Part shown: piece by piece, positions 36,671-37,654 of the stretch
Layout of the letters: each line of letters opens with the position of its first letter
Numbering within the stretch: position 1 is the first letter of the stretch
Assembly (NCBI RefSeq): GCF_005405545.1
Contig: NZ_BJEG01000017.1
Span: forward strand, 1 to 37,654
Length of the DNA: 37,654 bases
From: Weissella hellenica
Lineage (GTDB): Bacteria > Bacillota > Bacilli > Lactobacillales > Lactobacillaceae
Direction: 5' to 3'
Translations under genes and position numbers: made by a program
Notes under the pieces: generated by a model
Seen by the model: only the letters and a program-made list of their open reading frames with translations
Told to the model about the DNA's origin: nothing
Database searches by the model: none

Positions 36671-37654
36671 ATGGTTTCAATACTTCTACCAGTCATATAC
36701 ATCACTTTTATCAGTTTAGGATTACCCGATTCATTGATTGGATCGGCCTGGCCAGTTATGCACGAAAGTTTAAATGTGCCGGTTTCATATGCCGGCATTA
36801 TTACCATGACGATTTCAGTTGGTACCGTCATCTCTAGTCTTGCATCTGGTGTTTTAATTAGAAAGTTTCGAACTAGCACAATTACAGCAATCAGTGCTCT
36901 GTTAACCGCAGTTGCTTTAATTGGTTTTTCTCTAACCAATTCGTTTACAATAATTTGGTTATTAGCATTGCCATACGGTTTAGGTGCCGGTGCGATCGAT
37001 GCAACGTTAAATAACTATGTTGCGATTCATTATGCGTCTAAACATATGAGTTGGTTACATGCTTTTTGGGGAATCGGTGCTTCAATGAGTCCATATATCA
37101 TGGGATTTGCATTGACCAATCAACATAATTGGCAGTTAGGTTACAAAATAATCGGAATTATTCAGCTTATCATCACGATCATTATCGTAATAAGTTTTCC
37201 GCAGTGGCGTAAAGTAGCACATAAACAACAAGAACCCTCGACAACAGACGATTTAGCAGAAGCCATAACAACTTCAACGAACCATTCCATACGTAAAACC
37301 ACAGGAGTCATACCAGCACTATTGACTTTTATTGCATATGCCGCTGTTGAGCAAACCAGCGGATTATGGGCAAGTACTTTTTTTGTTTCGTCGCGTCATA
37401 TTAGTGTTGATATTGCAGCAATGTTTGCATTATTATTTTATATTGGTATTACCATTGGCCGCTTAGCGTCAGGTTTTGTCGCTGATTACTTTAATGACAA
37501 ACAACTAATTCGTTTTGGGATGATTGGTGCTCTATTCGGTACAATATTATTGTTTATACCGTTCCAAATTACCGCATTAATTGGATTATTAATCATTGGT
37601 CTTGGTTGTGCACCAATTTTTCCATCACTAATTCATGCAACGCCAACAACATTT
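36671..37654 (+). CDS. MFS transporter, 3' end beyond the window
   Basis: The reading frame stays open for 328 codons to the window edge. The ATG is preceded by a G6 run (GGGGGGATTA). The N-terminus GLPDSLIGSAWPVM, nine to ten visible membrane segments, and RLASGFVADYFNDK after about TM8 identify a major facilitator protein of the FucP/YfkF-like type. It is probably co-transcribed with the LacI-type regulator. The substrate is unknown. The open frame makes it a partial gene. Confidence 0.85.
   Translation, partial: MVSILLPVIYITFISLGLPDSLIGSAWPVMHESLNVPVSYAGIITMTISVGTVISSLASGVLIRKFRTSTITAISALLTAVALIGFSLTNSFTIIWLLALPYGLGAGAIDATLNNYVAIHYASKHMSWLHAFWGIGASMSPYIMGFALTNQHNWQLGYKIIGIIQLIITIIIVISFPQWRKVAHKQQEPSTTDDLAEAITTSTNHSIRKTTGVIPALLTFIAYAAVEQTSGLWASTFFVSSRHISVDIAAMFALLFYIGITIGRLASGFVADYFNDKQLIRFGMIGALFGTILLFIPFQITALIGLLIIGLGCAPIFPSLIHATPTTF

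Overview
The window is a low-GC Gram-positive chromosomal segment, most likely from a lactic acid bacterium of the Leuconostoc/Weissella group. I infer this from the AT-rich composition, AGGAGG-type ribosome binding sites and characteristic Firmicutes neighbourhoods: dinG-tseB-asnS-dnaD, recU-pbp1A, ypsA-gpsB-rnpB-rlmL, pcrA-ligA-camS and hit-ecsA-ecsB. A PepV dipeptidase, an OFA-type transporter and a TraX-family gene fit this group. The genus itself is not proven by the sequence.

Layout. 1-6.1 kb (+): dinG, a TseB/YpmB-like membrane protein, asnS, a 430-bp non-coding gap and dnaD. 6.1-9.1 kb (-): recU and pbp1A, overlapping as ATGA. 9.2-11.9 kb (+): ypsA, gpsB, the RNase P RNA gene rnpB and an RlmL-type methyltransferase. 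11.9-17.5 kb (+): pcrA, ligA and a CamS-family gene. 17.6-20.4 kb (+): an HD-domain nucleotidase and uvrB. 20.4-21.1 kb (-): a HIT protein and a small coiled-coil protein. 21.2-23.7 kb (+): ecsA, a frameshifted ecsB and trmB. 23.8-24.2 kb (-): a YslB-like protein. 24.3-27.8 kb (+): a degenerate ADP-ribosylglycohydrolase homologue, an AEC transporter and pepV. 27.85-29.8 kb (+): a TPP riboswitch, a broken thiD, tenA and a thiamine-binding protein. 30.0-32.25 kb (+): an OFA transporter and a traX gene with a nonsense codon. 32.3-35.45 kb (-): an oligo-1,6-glucosidase and a sugar permease. 35.6 kb to the end (+): a divergent LacI-family regulator and an MFS transporter cut by the window edge.

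How the genes work together. The first two thirds are housekeeping genes for replication and repair, wall synthesis and RNA processing. PBP1A carries an SRxxR motif in its cytoplasmic tail, the known docking signal for GpsB, which is encoded just downstream of the recU-pbp1A pair. The last third is accessory: thiamine salvage under TPP control, and isomalto-oligosaccharide uptake and hydrolysis under an AAACGTTT operator cluster between the permease and its likely LacI-type regulator.

The 22-32 kb stretch shows gene decay. ecsB has a frameshift, thiD has an apparent 22-nt deletion between short TTAC repeats, traX has one nonsense codon, and the ADP-ribosylglycohydrolase homologue has lost most of its metal-binding residues. 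I found no CRISPR array, intact insertion sequence, prophage or tRNA gene, and nothing that I would call an entirely new system. The degenerate ADP-ribosylglycohydrolase and the decay cluster are the most interesting leads.
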